NCBI RefSeq assembly: GCF_001455205.1
Contig: NZ_CP013341.1
Span: 558,001 to 622,000 of the forward strand
Reading direction: 5' to 3'
Source: Nitrosomonas ureae
Lineage (GTDB): Bacteria > Pseudomonadota > Gammaproteobacteria > Burkholderiales > Nitrosomonadaceae
DNA: 64,000 nucleotides
Both the position numbers and the translations under genes were made by a program. A model generated the notes under the pieces. That model ran no database searches. It had not been told where the DNA came from and worked only from the letters and a program-made list of their open reading frames with translations. Below are positions 35,565-43,408 of the stretch, in pieces. The first letter of the stretch is position 1. Each line of letters opens with the position of its first letter.

Positions 35565-36224
35565 ATGATGCAAGCGTTCGAAACAACAACCTTGCGTATC
35601 AATGAAATTTTCTTCTCGTTACAAGGTGAAACAAGTCGGGTAGGATTACCGACTGTTTTCGTACGCCTGACGGGTTGTCCCTTGCGTTGTGGATATTGTG
35701 ACACTGCTTACGCATTCACTGGCGGTGAAAATATTTCGATTGCAGAAATCTTGAACCGGATCGCGCATTACAAAACAAATTACATCACCGTTACCGGTGG
35801 AGAACCCCTCGCTCAGAAAGCTTGCTTAGTTCTGCTCACCGCACTTTGCGATGCAAAATATTCGGTATCACTCGAAACCAGCGGTGCATTGGACTTATCG
35901 CAAGTCGATCTCCGGGTCTGCAAAGTGATGGACATTAAAACACCAGGTTCCGGGGAAGTCACGAAAAATAACTGGGAGAATCTTATCCATCTGACACCAA
36001 AAGATGAAATCAAGTTTGTATTATGTAATGAAGCGGACTATCAATGGGCCGGTGAAATTATTCGCCGGAAACAGCTTTCTCAGCTATGCCCAATCTTGTT
36101 TTCACCGGTTTATGACAGCCTGAATCCTGCGACATTGGCATCTTGGATTTTGCGCGATGAATTGCCGGTGAGAATGCAGCTTCAAATGCATAAATTGCTA
36201 TGGGGTGAGGGACCGGGAAGATGA
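35565..36224 (+). CDS. queE: 7-carboxy-7-deazaguanine synthase
   Basis: 219 residues, a radical SAM enzyme of queuosine synthesis. The cluster motif CPLRCGYC (C-x3-C-x2-C) is at residues 38-45 in VRLTGCPLRCGYCDTAYAF, preceded by IFFSLQGETSRVGLP. It turns carboxy-tetrahydropterin into 7-carboxy-7-deazaguanine in the cytoplasm. It is followed by queC, the next enzyme, after 133 bp. Confidence 0.94.
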   Translation: MMQAFETTTLRINEIFFSLQGETSRVGLPTVFVRLTGCPLRCGYCDTAYAFTGGENISIAEILNRIAHYKTNYITVTGGEPLAQKACLVLLTALCDAKYSVSLETSGALDLSQVDLRVCKVMDIKTPGSGEVTKNNWENLIHLTPKDEIKFVLCNEADYQWAGEIIRRKQLSQLCPILFSPVYDSLNPATLASWILRDELPVRMQLQMHKLLWGEGPGR

Positions 36225-36357
36225 AATTTATTAAGGAGCCTGTGCGTAGGATAAGTAGCCCTCACTCGTCATTTCAATATAGTGAGCAATCTTACAATCA
36301 ACAATATAGTTTTCTTACTGTAGCTCAAATGATAAATATCCGGAAAAATCTTAGCGT

Positions 36358-37035
36358 ATGAAAAAAGCGATCGTATTGCTCTCCGGTGGATTGGATTCCG
36401 CAACCACATTGGCTATTGCTCGCAGCCAAGATTTTAGGTGCTATGCGTTGAGCATCGATTATGGCCAACGACACCACGTAGAGTTAAATGCCGCGCAAAA
36501 GATAGCCCAATCATTGGGTTCTCATAACCACCAAATAATCAAGATTGATCTGACCACATTTGGTGGATCTGCGCTAACAGATCAATCCATCAAAGTACCG
36601 ACATCAGGAGAAAATCCCGGCATTCCGGTTACCTATGTTCCAGCCAGAAACACCATCATGTTGTCACTGGCATTGGCTTGGGCGGAAACATTGGATTGTC
36701 GGGACATTTTTACTGGTGTCAACGCGGTTGATTATTCCGGTTATCCGGATTGCCGCGCAGAGTACATTCAGGCTTTCGGAATAATGGCCAATCTGGCAAC
36801 TAAAGCAAGCGTTGAAGGTAAGCAGTTAACTATTCATGCGCCGCTCATGCTTTTATCAAAGCAAGAGATTATTCACGCTGGACTTGCTTTAGGTGTTGAT
36901 TACAGCTTAACCGTTTCTTGCTATCAGGCAGACGAAGCAGGGCGGGCTTGTGGTGTTTGTGATTCCTGTCGTATTCGCAAAGCGGGATTCAAAGCGGCGA
37001 ATATACCCGATCCGACCGCTTACAAAGCTAACTAA
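36358..37035 (+). CDS. queC: 7-cyano-7-deazaguanine synthase
   Basis: 225 residues. The N-terminal PP-loop is VLLSGGLDSATTLAIA, and the C-terminal zinc site is CYQADEAGRACGVCDSCRIR with four cysteines. It uses ATP and ammonia to turn the QueE product into preQ0. It pairs with queE in this window. It converges with a small periplasmic-protein gene, with only 3 bp between the stops. Confidence 0.95.
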   Translation: MKKAIVLLSGGLDSATTLAIARSQDFRCYALSIDYGQRHHVELNAAQKIAQSLGSHNHQIIKIDLTTFGGSALTDQSIKVPTSGENPGIPVTYVPARNTIMLSLALAWAETLDCRDIFTGVNAVDYSGYPDCRAEYIQAFGIMANLATKASVEGKQLTIHAPLMLLSKQEIIHAGLALGVDYSLTVSCYQADEAGRACGVCDSCRIRKAGFKAANIPDPTAYKAN

Positions 37036-37038
37036 ATA

Positions 37039-37386
37039 CTATTTTTTCTGAGTATTATTCTTATTGCCTGCCTGTCGCATTTTATTTTCAAGTTTCTCCA
37101 TTTGCTCGGGGGTTAATACCGCTTGCAAGCTTGATCGAGTTTCTTCTTGAATTAACTGTAATTTCTTTCTTTCCTCATTGAAAACAGCCTCAACTTTCTT
37201 CTGTTCCGTATTAAGAATAGCTTCAACTTTACTGCGCTGAGCTTCATTAAGTCCCAATTCTTTAGTCATTCGATCGATGGCATTCTGATTATCAGCTGGA
37301 GAATTTTTATTTTGAGCATGTATGATGGAAGCAGTAAATAATAAAACCATCATCGATGATACTATAAGAAGTATTTTTATCTTCAT
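37039..37386 (-). CDS. Small periplasmic helical protein, Spy/CpxP-like in pattern
   Basis: 115 residues. A signal peptide ends near IIHAQ, then comes an almost wholly helical, charged region. LTPEQMEKLENKMRQ and LGLNEAQRSKVEAIL recall the LTxxQ repeats of the Spy/CpxP family of periplasmic chaperones and metal-stress proteins. The assignment is by pattern only. The start is the ATG at 37386, with AAGGGGA five bases upstream; GTG at 37389 is an alternative. Confidence 0.6.
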   Translation of the reverse strand: MKIKILLIVSSMMVLLFTASIIHAQNKNSPADNQNAIDRMTKELGLNEAQRSKVEAILNTEQKKVEAVFNEERKKLQLIQEETRSSLQAVLTPEQMEKLENKMRQAGNKNNTQKK

Positions 37387-37466
37387 CACAGTCCCCTTAA
37401 GTTTCTAAGAATATTGCGTTTTGTAAATTTAGAACTTTGCAGAACAAGAGCAATCATGGCTATTTC

Positions 37467-37497
37467 TTCCCCCAGTATCATGCAGCTTCTGGGGGAA
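37467..37497 (-). terminator. Hairpin downstream of the TraT-like gene
   Basis: A perfect 9-bp stem TTCCCCCAG (37467-37475) and CTGGGGGAA (37489-37497) with a 13-base loop, 23 bp past the traT-like stop on the minus strand. There is no T run, so it is a possible terminator only. Confidence 0.4.
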
Positions 37498-37519
37498 ATC
37501 GGCAATTTTGCTACTGTAT

Positions 37520-38293
37520 TTAGAACAACCCTGAAATGGAGCGAGCCAAACCATTGGTCAATTCAACCGCAGCTTCTTCGTACTGCAAATTTGCTTTGTT
37601 CGCCGTGCTGACTACACGAGTACGATATTTATTCATTTCACTGACTTTTGTCGAAGACTGCCTTCTTGCACCACCCACACCCTGCTTCGCATCTTGTTGC
37701 CTGTCTTCACGAACAATGACACCATCCTCGGCTCGCTCTGCTATCTCAACATCTGTAATGGCCATAAAGGTAACATCTTTCACCGACGCATCTGCGAGCG
37801 TACTGGCGAGGCCGAAAGCAGCTGCACCAGCCAACCCACCTATGCCAGCTCCACTCCAGCCATCAATGGCAGCGCCCGTAGCTGTTCCCACGGCAGCACC
37901 CAGCGCGGCGCTTCCCATGCCCCCATAACCCGCTCTCAAAGCAGCTTCAGCAGCAGTAGGACTGGCCTTGTCAACGCTTAGGATATTAACCTGCAACCAG
38001 TAATGCGCTTCTCTGGGATTATTAGTAATGAGATAACCTCTACCCTCCAACGCTCTGGCAACCGTAGCCGTAATATCAAAATTGGTTTTGTCGGAAGTAT
38101 TGCGGATATTCAGGTAGATCGTTCTCTGACTCGGTTCAACAGGATCGAGAAAAATGGTATCACTCATCTTGGTTTGAACATCCAGATCCTTCTTAGCAAT
38201 GGATGTATGAACTGCCGCACATCCACTTAGAATCAAAGAAAAAACCATGATTCCTGTGAATATCCATGTATTCTTACTGCCGTACCCTCCCAT
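37520..38293 (-). CDS. TraT-family complement-resistance lipoprotein
   Basis: 257 residues. The lipobox LILSGCAAV puts the lipidated cysteine near residue 25. Then follow TraT marks: TIFLDPVEPSQRTIYLNIRN, ALEGRGYLITNNPREAHYWL and a glycine/alanine-rich hydrophobic centre (GGMGSAALGAAVGTATGAAI, GIGGLAGAAAFGLASTL). TraT on F-type plasmids gives surface exclusion and serum resistance; chromosomal members are outer-membrane lipoproteins of unknown role. There are no conjugation genes here. Confidence 0.85.
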   Translation of the reverse strand: MGGYGSKNTWIFTGIMVFSLILSGCAAVHTSIAKKDLDVQTKMSDTIFLDPVEPSQRTIYLNIRNTSDKTNFDITATVARALEGRGYLITNNPREAHYWLQVNILSVDKASPTAAEAALRAGYGGMGSAALGAAVGTATGAAIDGWSGAGIGGLAGAAAFGLASTLADASVKDVTFMAITDVEIAERAEDGVIVREDRQQDAKQGVGGARRQSSTKVSEMNKYRTRVVSTANKANLQYEEAAVELTNGLARSISGLF

Positions 38294-38436
38294 TTCATCT
38301 CCCCTTCTTTAGTAATTAAATGAAAAACCCTACTTCCAAGTGACCACAGCAGATTATCCATCAATCCACTGTAGCCCATATGTTGAATTGATGGACAATT
38401 AGATGACTATCCCACAAGCAGCACCGATCCCGACCA

Positions 38437-38799
38437 TCACCAGCCGGAATAAAAAGGCAGATAACTGTTCACTCCATATAACCCCCCATAATATGGGCGA
38501 GCATAGCCTCCAAAATAACTGCCATAACCAAAGTTGCCTAAACCGATAGCACCCCCACACCCAAAACCCACGCAGCCTGGAGCAAATCGCTGTGTCCTTG
38601 TTGGCATGCCTCTTTGTGTCGCCTCTTTGAGCGCAGATGTTAAAGCGGCATCGCTGGGAACACTAAAGCGTTTATTAATAGTTTCTGCGTTAAATTGCCT
38701 TTGAATTTCACTGAGATCCTGCCTGGCTAAAGCTTCGCTACTTACAAATGCCATTAATAGCGCTATGTGAAGAATCATACTGAATTGCATTGTACGCAT
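38437..38799 (-). CDS. Secreted glycine/tyrosine-rich small protein
   Basis: 120 residues. A signal peptide ends near ALARQ. A helical part with DLSEIQRQFNAETINKRF is followed by a C-terminal tail rich in Gly, Tyr and Phe (GLGNFGYGSYFGGYARPYYG). I do not recognise a family. The ATG at 38799 is chosen because a GGAGG site precedes it. Two cysteines (GCVGFGCGG) may form a disulfide. The tail suggests an envelope or surface location. Confidence 0.55.
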   Translation of the reverse strand: MRTMQFSMILHIALLMAFVSSEALARQDLSEIQRQFNAETINKRFSVPSDAALTSALKEATQRGMPTRTQRFAPGCVGFGCGGAIGLGNFGYGSYFGGYARPYYGGLYGVNSYLPFYSGW

Positions 38800-39050
38800 T
38801 GCACACCTCCAAATTCTCGATGAGTCAAATGATATTATCAAATTAGAGCACTTGCCATAAATCTTTAAATAACTTGCATATTCTCAACAAACTTCGAAGA
38901 CTTGCCACCCTTAATCATTATCAGTTCCGCTATCCACCTTATTTCATCGCCAATTATAAATTGAATGAAGGCGTTATGGAATTGGATGTACTTATCCACA
39001 TATGATGGCATTTACTGTTCAACAGAAACAGAACGGCCTATACATTGGAC

Positions 39051-39070
39051 CAGTAGTGTCCGGCAATTTA
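39051..39070. repeat. Left inverted repeat of the IS4-family element
   Basis: 20 bp, exactly complementary to 40352-40371, starting at the first base after the duplicated ACATTGGAC. Confidence 0.93.
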
Positions 39071-39187
39071 CCCAAGATGATTGTATAACAGATTGATCTG
39101 TAGAATGAAATGGTATGTTTGGGGGTGTCACCGATTTGAAAGTGAATTTTTTGCGAAACTGGAGATTTCCCTACGTGGCTTCTTATC

Positions 39188-40354
39188 ATGCATTCAGGCA
39201 AATTGGTATTCGCACAACTCATGGATTACTTGCCCCTTCACACATTCCGCCGCTGTGTACAGCGTTACCCTTCCAAATATCCCACCAAGACTCTTTCGCA
39301 TCTCGATCAATTTCTTTGCATGGCTTTCGCGCAGCTGACTTACCGCGAGAGTCTGCGCAACATCGAAACCTGTCTGCGCGCTCACCAAGCTAAGCTTTAT
39401 CACTTGGGCATACGAGGCAACATCGCCAAGAGTACGTTGGCCGATGCCAACGAGCAGCGCGATTGTCGCATCTACATGGATTTCGCGATGAGCTTGATCC
39501 AGATCGCCAGAAAGCTTTACTCCAGCGATAGCTTAGCGGTGGAGTTGGAACAGACAGTCTATGCACTCGATACCACGACCATCGATCTGTGTTTGAGCGT
39601 CTTTCCATGGGCGCGCTTTCGTCAGACCAAAGCTGCCGTCAAGATGCATACACTGCTTGATCTACGCGGCAACATTCCAACGTTCATCCATATCAGCGAC
39701 GGCAAGATGCACGAAGTCAATGTGCTCGATTTCCTGATCCCCGAAGCTGGCAGCTTTTACATCATGGATCGGGGCTTTACCGACTTTGCTCGCTGGTTCA
39801 CTATGCATCAAGCACAAGCATTTTTTGTAACGCGCGCTAAATCCAGTCTCCTTTTTCGCCGTGTCTACTCTCACTCAGTGGACAAATCCACGGGACTGCG
39901 ATGCGATCAGACCATTGCATTGACCGCTACGAAGGCCAGCAAGGATTACCCGCAGCACCTACGACGTATTAAGTTCTATGATGCCGAACACGACAAGCAT
40001 CTGGTATTTCTAACCAACAACTTCGATTTACCTGCACTGACCATCGCTCAGCTTTATCGTTGTCGCTGGCAGATCGAACTATTCTTCAAGTGGATCAAAC
40101 AACATCTTCGTATCAAGCAATTCTACGGAACCACTGAAAACGCAGTCAAGACACAGATATGGATTGCCATCTCGGTTTATGTCTTGGTTGCCATCGTAAA
40201 AAAGCAACTCAATACCGAGACTTCACTTTACACAATCCTACAAATCCTGAGCCTAACTCTTTTCGAGAAAACTAACCTAGATCAATTACTTAAAAATACT
40301 GAGATGCAAATGATCACTCACCATAACAACAACCAACTGAATCTATTCAACTAA
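39188..40354 (+). CDS. IS4-family DDE transposase
   Basis: 388 residues, full length for the family. An N-terminal DNA-binding region (QLMDYLPLHTFRRCVQRYP) precedes an RNase H-like catalytic domain. The acidic triad is D in YALDTTTIDLCLS, D in FYIMDRGFTDFARW and E in the family signature YRCRWQIELFFKWIKQHLRIK. It cuts and rejoins the element ends. The stop codon lies at the inner edge of the right inverted repeat. No frameshift is seen. Confidence 0.93.
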   Translation: MHSGKLVFAQLMDYLPLHTFRRCVQRYPSKYPTKTLSHLDQFLCMAFAQLTYRESLRNIETCLRAHQAKLYHLGIRGNIAKSTLADANEQRDCRIYMDFAMSLIQIARKLYSSDSLAVELEQTVYALDTTTIDLCLSVFPWARFRQTKAAVKMHTLLDLRGNIPTFIHISDGKMHEVNVLDFLIPEAGSFYIMDRGFTDFARWFTMHQAQAFFVTRAKSSLLFRRVYSHSVDKSTGLRCDQTIALTATKASKDYPQHLRRIKFYDAEHDKHLVFLTNNFDLPALTIAQLYRCRWQIELFFKWIKQHLRIKQFYGTTENAVKTQIWIAISVYVLVAIVKKQLNTETSLYTILQILSLTLFEKTNLDQLLKNTEMQMITHHNNNQLNLFN

Positions 40355-40371
40355 ATTGCCGGACACTACTG
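40352..40371. repeat. Right inverted repeat of the IS4-family element
   Basis: 20 bp, exactly complementary to the left end at 39051-39070, followed at once by the second copy of ACATTGGAC. Confidence 0.93.
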
Positions 40372-40694
40372 ACATTGGACAACAAATGCAGTCACACATT
40401 GTGCATCCAATTCGCCCGGATTGTTATTTCATTATTCCGGAGAGTGATCACATTTTTCCTACATCGTTGTATTTTTGCAAAGCTTGCTTACTCAATTCGA
40501 ACAAATTGCAGGAAAAATTGTAAATTAAAAGAATGATAAGTTATATTCCAATATTCCTACACTAGTTACACGATAATCTTAAATAATATTGTAGGAAAAT
40601 GATTACAACCGAATGATTTATTTATTACATGCTTTAAATTGTACGACTTAGCCCTCCTAATTTTATACGGTTAAGAAATCACCGGAAGCCAGAC
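40372..40694. promoter_or_regulatory. Upstream region of the exopolysaccharide-type cluster with repeated TTTTCCTACA motif
   Basis: 323 bases with no gene. The motif TTTTCCTACA occurs at 40454-40463 and as its exact complement TGTAGGAAAA at 40590-40599. Shorter relatives are TTCCTACA at 40554-40561 and CAGGAAAA at 40509-40516. Such a cluster in both orientations before an operon suggests operator sites. The same 10 bases recur at 47341 and nearly at 56255. Which protein would bind is unknown. Confidence 0.45.
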
Positions 40695-42077
40695 ATGCTT
40701 ATTGTTTTCTCTCAGGAAGATACTGATTTAACAAGTGAATACAAGAATATGTTTGAGATCTCATATTTTAGTGATTTTTCAGTTTGGGAAAAGGAAAGAA
40801 TTATTCCATCCGCCTTTATCATTAAAGGAAAGGATAAACATTACATTTCTTCCACCCTGGAAAAGGTGCGTAAGGGTAGTGAATTTTTTGCATCTTTGTG
40901 CTTTATTACAGGTTCAGCGTTTCCCTACGACGACTTTATGCTCGACGGACAGCTGCCACAACCTGCAGATTTACGAGAAAAAATCAATCAGTTTGATAAT
41001 TTGTTGAAATCTTTCAAGAAGGATGAGACTTATATTACGCATCAAGGGCGATTCATCAAATATTTCTGGCTGCGCCCGGACTTTATCCTTCAGCCTTACC
41101 ATGATTGGCAGCATGCACGTTTCTACCGTTATCCATTACTCGAAGCACTTAGCCTGGATCAGTCGGATTCTTTCGAATGGCTGCGAAATCTTGCAAATAG
41201 CAAAATAATCGATCCTATCATGCTGATCGATCGTCAGCGTGAATGCACATATTGCCGATCTTCCCATTTGAGTTTTATTGATGTTTGTCCAAATTGCCTA
41301 TCTATCGACATTGGCACGCAAGCATCTTTACATTGTTTTACCTGCGGATGTGTTGATGTGCAGGAGAAATTTCTGCATAGCGGCACCTTAATCTGCCCTA
41401 AATGCCATACCCAGCTGCGTCATATCGGCAGCGATTACGATAGGCCGATTGAAAACTACCGATGCCATTCATGTAGTCAATCATTTGTCGAAGGCAATGT
41501 GCAGGTTCGCTGTGCTATGTGTGAAAAGGAAATGGAATCCAGTGAACTTATTCAAAATGAGATTCGCAATTGGCGCTTAAGCGACAAAGGAAGAACAATC
41601 GCTTTTCGTGGCGAGGTCTTTGATTTGTCCTCAGGTTTTAATCAGCTTGATTTCATTCCCCGCGAATTATTTATCCACGATCTTGATTGGATGATGGTAA
41701 CGTCACGACGTTACCCAAACGTCAATTTCAGTCTGTTTGGAATTTATTTTGCTAACTTACCCGATTTGATCGAGCTTTTTAATCATGCGCGATTGCTTCA
41801 AATGCTTGAGTTCTTTGCGCAGCAGCTAAGAAGTTTACTACGCACCCCAGATCTTTCCACCCGAACGGCGGAAAACATGCTCTGGCTGCTACTGCCCAAC
41901 ACTGATGAACAAGGACTCACTGGTTTTCATAAGCGTATAGAAAACAGCATGAAATTATTGCTGGAAGAGAGTGAACATACATTGGATTTTCGATTTGTCA
42001 GTGTTCCCTCACATAAACTATCCAGCAAGGAAAATGCTGAGTTGCTGCTTGCCCGTCTTTATGGTGAATTACTGTAA
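40695..42077 (+). CDS. TackOD1-like zinc-ribbon protein with degenerate GGDEF-like tail
   Basis: 460 residues, soluble. Residues 1-105 look like a receiver-type alpha/beta domain without clear phosphorylation residues. Residues 175-290 hold at least five cysteine pairs (CTYC, CPNC, CFTCGC, CPKC, CHSC, CAMC) together with LRHIGSDYDRP, which I recognise as the TackOD1 zinc-binding output domain. Residues 320-460 follow a GGDEF-type pattern, but the signature site reads TAENM inside DLSTRTAENMLWLLLPNT, so diguanylate cyclase activity is not expected. I infer a regulator or scaffold for the glycosyltransferase, whose gene starts 3 bp later. Confidence 0.7.
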   Translation: MLIVFSQEDTDLTSEYKNMFEISYFSDFSVWEKERIIPSAFIIKGKDKHYISSTLEKVRKGSEFFASLCFITGSAFPYDDFMLDGQLPQPADLREKINQFDNLLKSFKKDETYITHQGRFIKYFWLRPDFILQPYHDWQHARFYRYPLLEALSLDQSDSFEWLRNLANSKIIDPIMLIDRQRECTYCRSSHLSFIDVCPNCLSIDIGTQASLHCFTCGCVDVQEKFLHSGTLICPKCHTQLRHIGSDYDRPIENYRCHSCSQSFVEGNVQVRCAMCEKEMESSELIQNEIRNWRLSDKGRTIAFRGEVFDLSSGFNQLDFIPRELFIHDLDWMMVTSRRYPNVNFSLFGIYFANLPDLIELFNHARLLQMLEFFAQQLRSLLRTPDLSTRTAENMLWLLLPNTDEQGLTGFHKRIENSMKLLLEESEHTLDFRFVSVPSHKLSSKENAELLLARLYGELL

Positions 42078-42080
42078 TTC

Positions 42081-43406
42081 ATGGAAAGTCTGAACCAGGC
42101 TTGGTATCTGTTTCAGGCTACATTGTCCCACTATCAGGATTTTCAGTATGCGTTCATGCTGATTCCATTTGTACTGTTTTTTGAGCTTCCTCTTTATTTT
42201 CTTAACTGGATGAGCGCATTCCGCTATCTAATCAAGAACGCTATAGAGGCGCCCTTGACGCTTCATTACTTCCCTCATGTAACTTGTGCCATCACCTGTT
42301 ATGCGGAAGGCAAGGCTGTCCAAAGTACGGTGATTTCATTGCTGGAACAAGTATATTCCGGACACATAGAAATTATTGCAATCGTGGACGAGGCAAAAAG
42401 AAACCAAGCCACTTATCAGGCTCTGGTAGAACTTATTTCTTTAGTTTCCCGATACCCTAAACGCTCGCTAGTCATTATTCCCAAGTTTCAGCGCGGAGGT
42501 AGGGTTTCTTCGCTCAATGCAGGGTTAAACCGAGCGAGAGGGGAAATTTTCTTTGCTTTGGATGGCGATACCTCATTTGATAATCAAATGGTCCATCATG
42601 CCGCAGCACATTTTCGCAAACCTGACATGGTTGCTGTCACAGGCCCGATGCGGGTACGTAACGCCGCAAAAACAATCATGACCCGACTGCAAAGCTTAGA
42701 ATATATGTTGACAATGCAAGTAGGAAAATTGGGGTTTGCGAACTTGGGCGTTATCAATAATGTACCGGGAGCATTCGGTATTTTCAGAAAATCTTTTCTT
42801 CAGCAGGTGGGAGGCTGGAATACCGGAACCGCCGAGGATCTCGATCTGACACTTCGTATCAAGCAATATTACAAGCGCTATCCGCATCTACAAATTGAGT
42901 TTGAACCGGGGGCGGTTTCTCATACGGATGTACCCGAAAGTTTTATGGATTTTCTTAAGCAACGCTTAAGATGGGATGGCGATCTCTGGTATATCTATTC
43001 AAACAAGCACAAGCTCGGCATTTCAGCTTCAATGATGGGGTGGAAAAATTTCATTTTTCTTTTCTGGTACGGCATCTTGTTTCAGATTGTCATGCCTTTT
43101 TCTATTGTGATCTATACGATTTATATCGCAGTGAAGCTTCCTTTCCATGCCTTCTTGCTTAGCATGATATTGGTTTATACCTTCTATTTTTGCCTTATTG
43201 CCATTCAGTACTTTCTCTATCTGCTATTCATTACCGATAGAAGAAAGGAAGACTGTAATGCCATTTTTATTCTTCCGGTTTATCCCGTATTTCAATTTAT
43301 ATCCCGTGTCTGGAGTGCGCTGGCTATCTTGAATCAGATTATCAATAAAGGCCACCTGGATTCAGCCATGGCACCGCTATGGGTCCTAAGAAAGGGGAAG
43401 CAGTAA
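42081..43406 (+). CDS. Processive family-2 membrane glycosyltransferase
   Basis: 441 residues. One N-terminal membrane helix (FMLIPFVLFFELPLYFL), a cytoplasmic GT2 domain and three to four C-terminal helices. The catalytic motifs are ALDGDTSFD (D161), TAEDLDLTLR (E252, D253) and QRLRWDGD (Q294 to W298), the D,D,D,QxxRW set of cellulose, hyaluronan and poly-N-acetylglucosamine synthases. It should polymerise a sugar from a nucleotide donor and move it across the inner membrane. No PilZ domain is present. It is the core of the four-gene cluster; its end is 2 bp from the next start. Confidence 0.88.
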   Translation: MESLNQAWYLFQATLSHYQDFQYAFMLIPFVLFFELPLYFLNWMSAFRYLIKNAIEAPLTLHYFPHVTCAITCYAEGKAVQSTVISLLEQVYSGHIEIIAIVDEAKRNQATYQALVELISLVSRYPKRSLVIIPKFQRGGRVSSLNAGLNRARGEIFFALDGDTSFDNQMVHHAAAHFRKPDMVAVTGPMRVRNAAKTIMTRLQSLEYMLTMQVGKLGFANLGVINNVPGAFGIFRKSFLQQVGGWNTGTAEDLDLTLRIKQYYKRYPHLQIEFEPGAVSHTDVPESFMDFLKQRLRWDGDLWYIYSNKHKLGISASMMGWKNFIFLFWYGILFQIVMPFSIVIYTIYIAVKLPFHAFLLSMILVYTFYFCLIAIQYFLYLLFITDRRKEDCNAIFILPVYPVFQFISRVWSALAILNQIINKGHLDSAMAPLWVLRKGKQ

Positions 43407-43408
43407 TC

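Larger units (their letters stand above)
39051..40371 (+). mobile_element. Complete IS4-family insertion sequence
   Basis: A 1321-bp element. Its ends are perfect 20-bp inverted repeats at 39051-39070 (CAGTAGTGTCCGGC...) and 40352-40371. It is flanked on both sides by the same 9 bp, ACATTGGAC (39042-39050 and 40372-40380), a target-site duplication. One transposase gene fills it. The unbroken ends and duplication suggest a recent, probably still active copy. It sits between a small secreted-protein gene and the exopolysaccharide-type cluster and does not visibly interrupt a gene. Confidence 0.95.
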
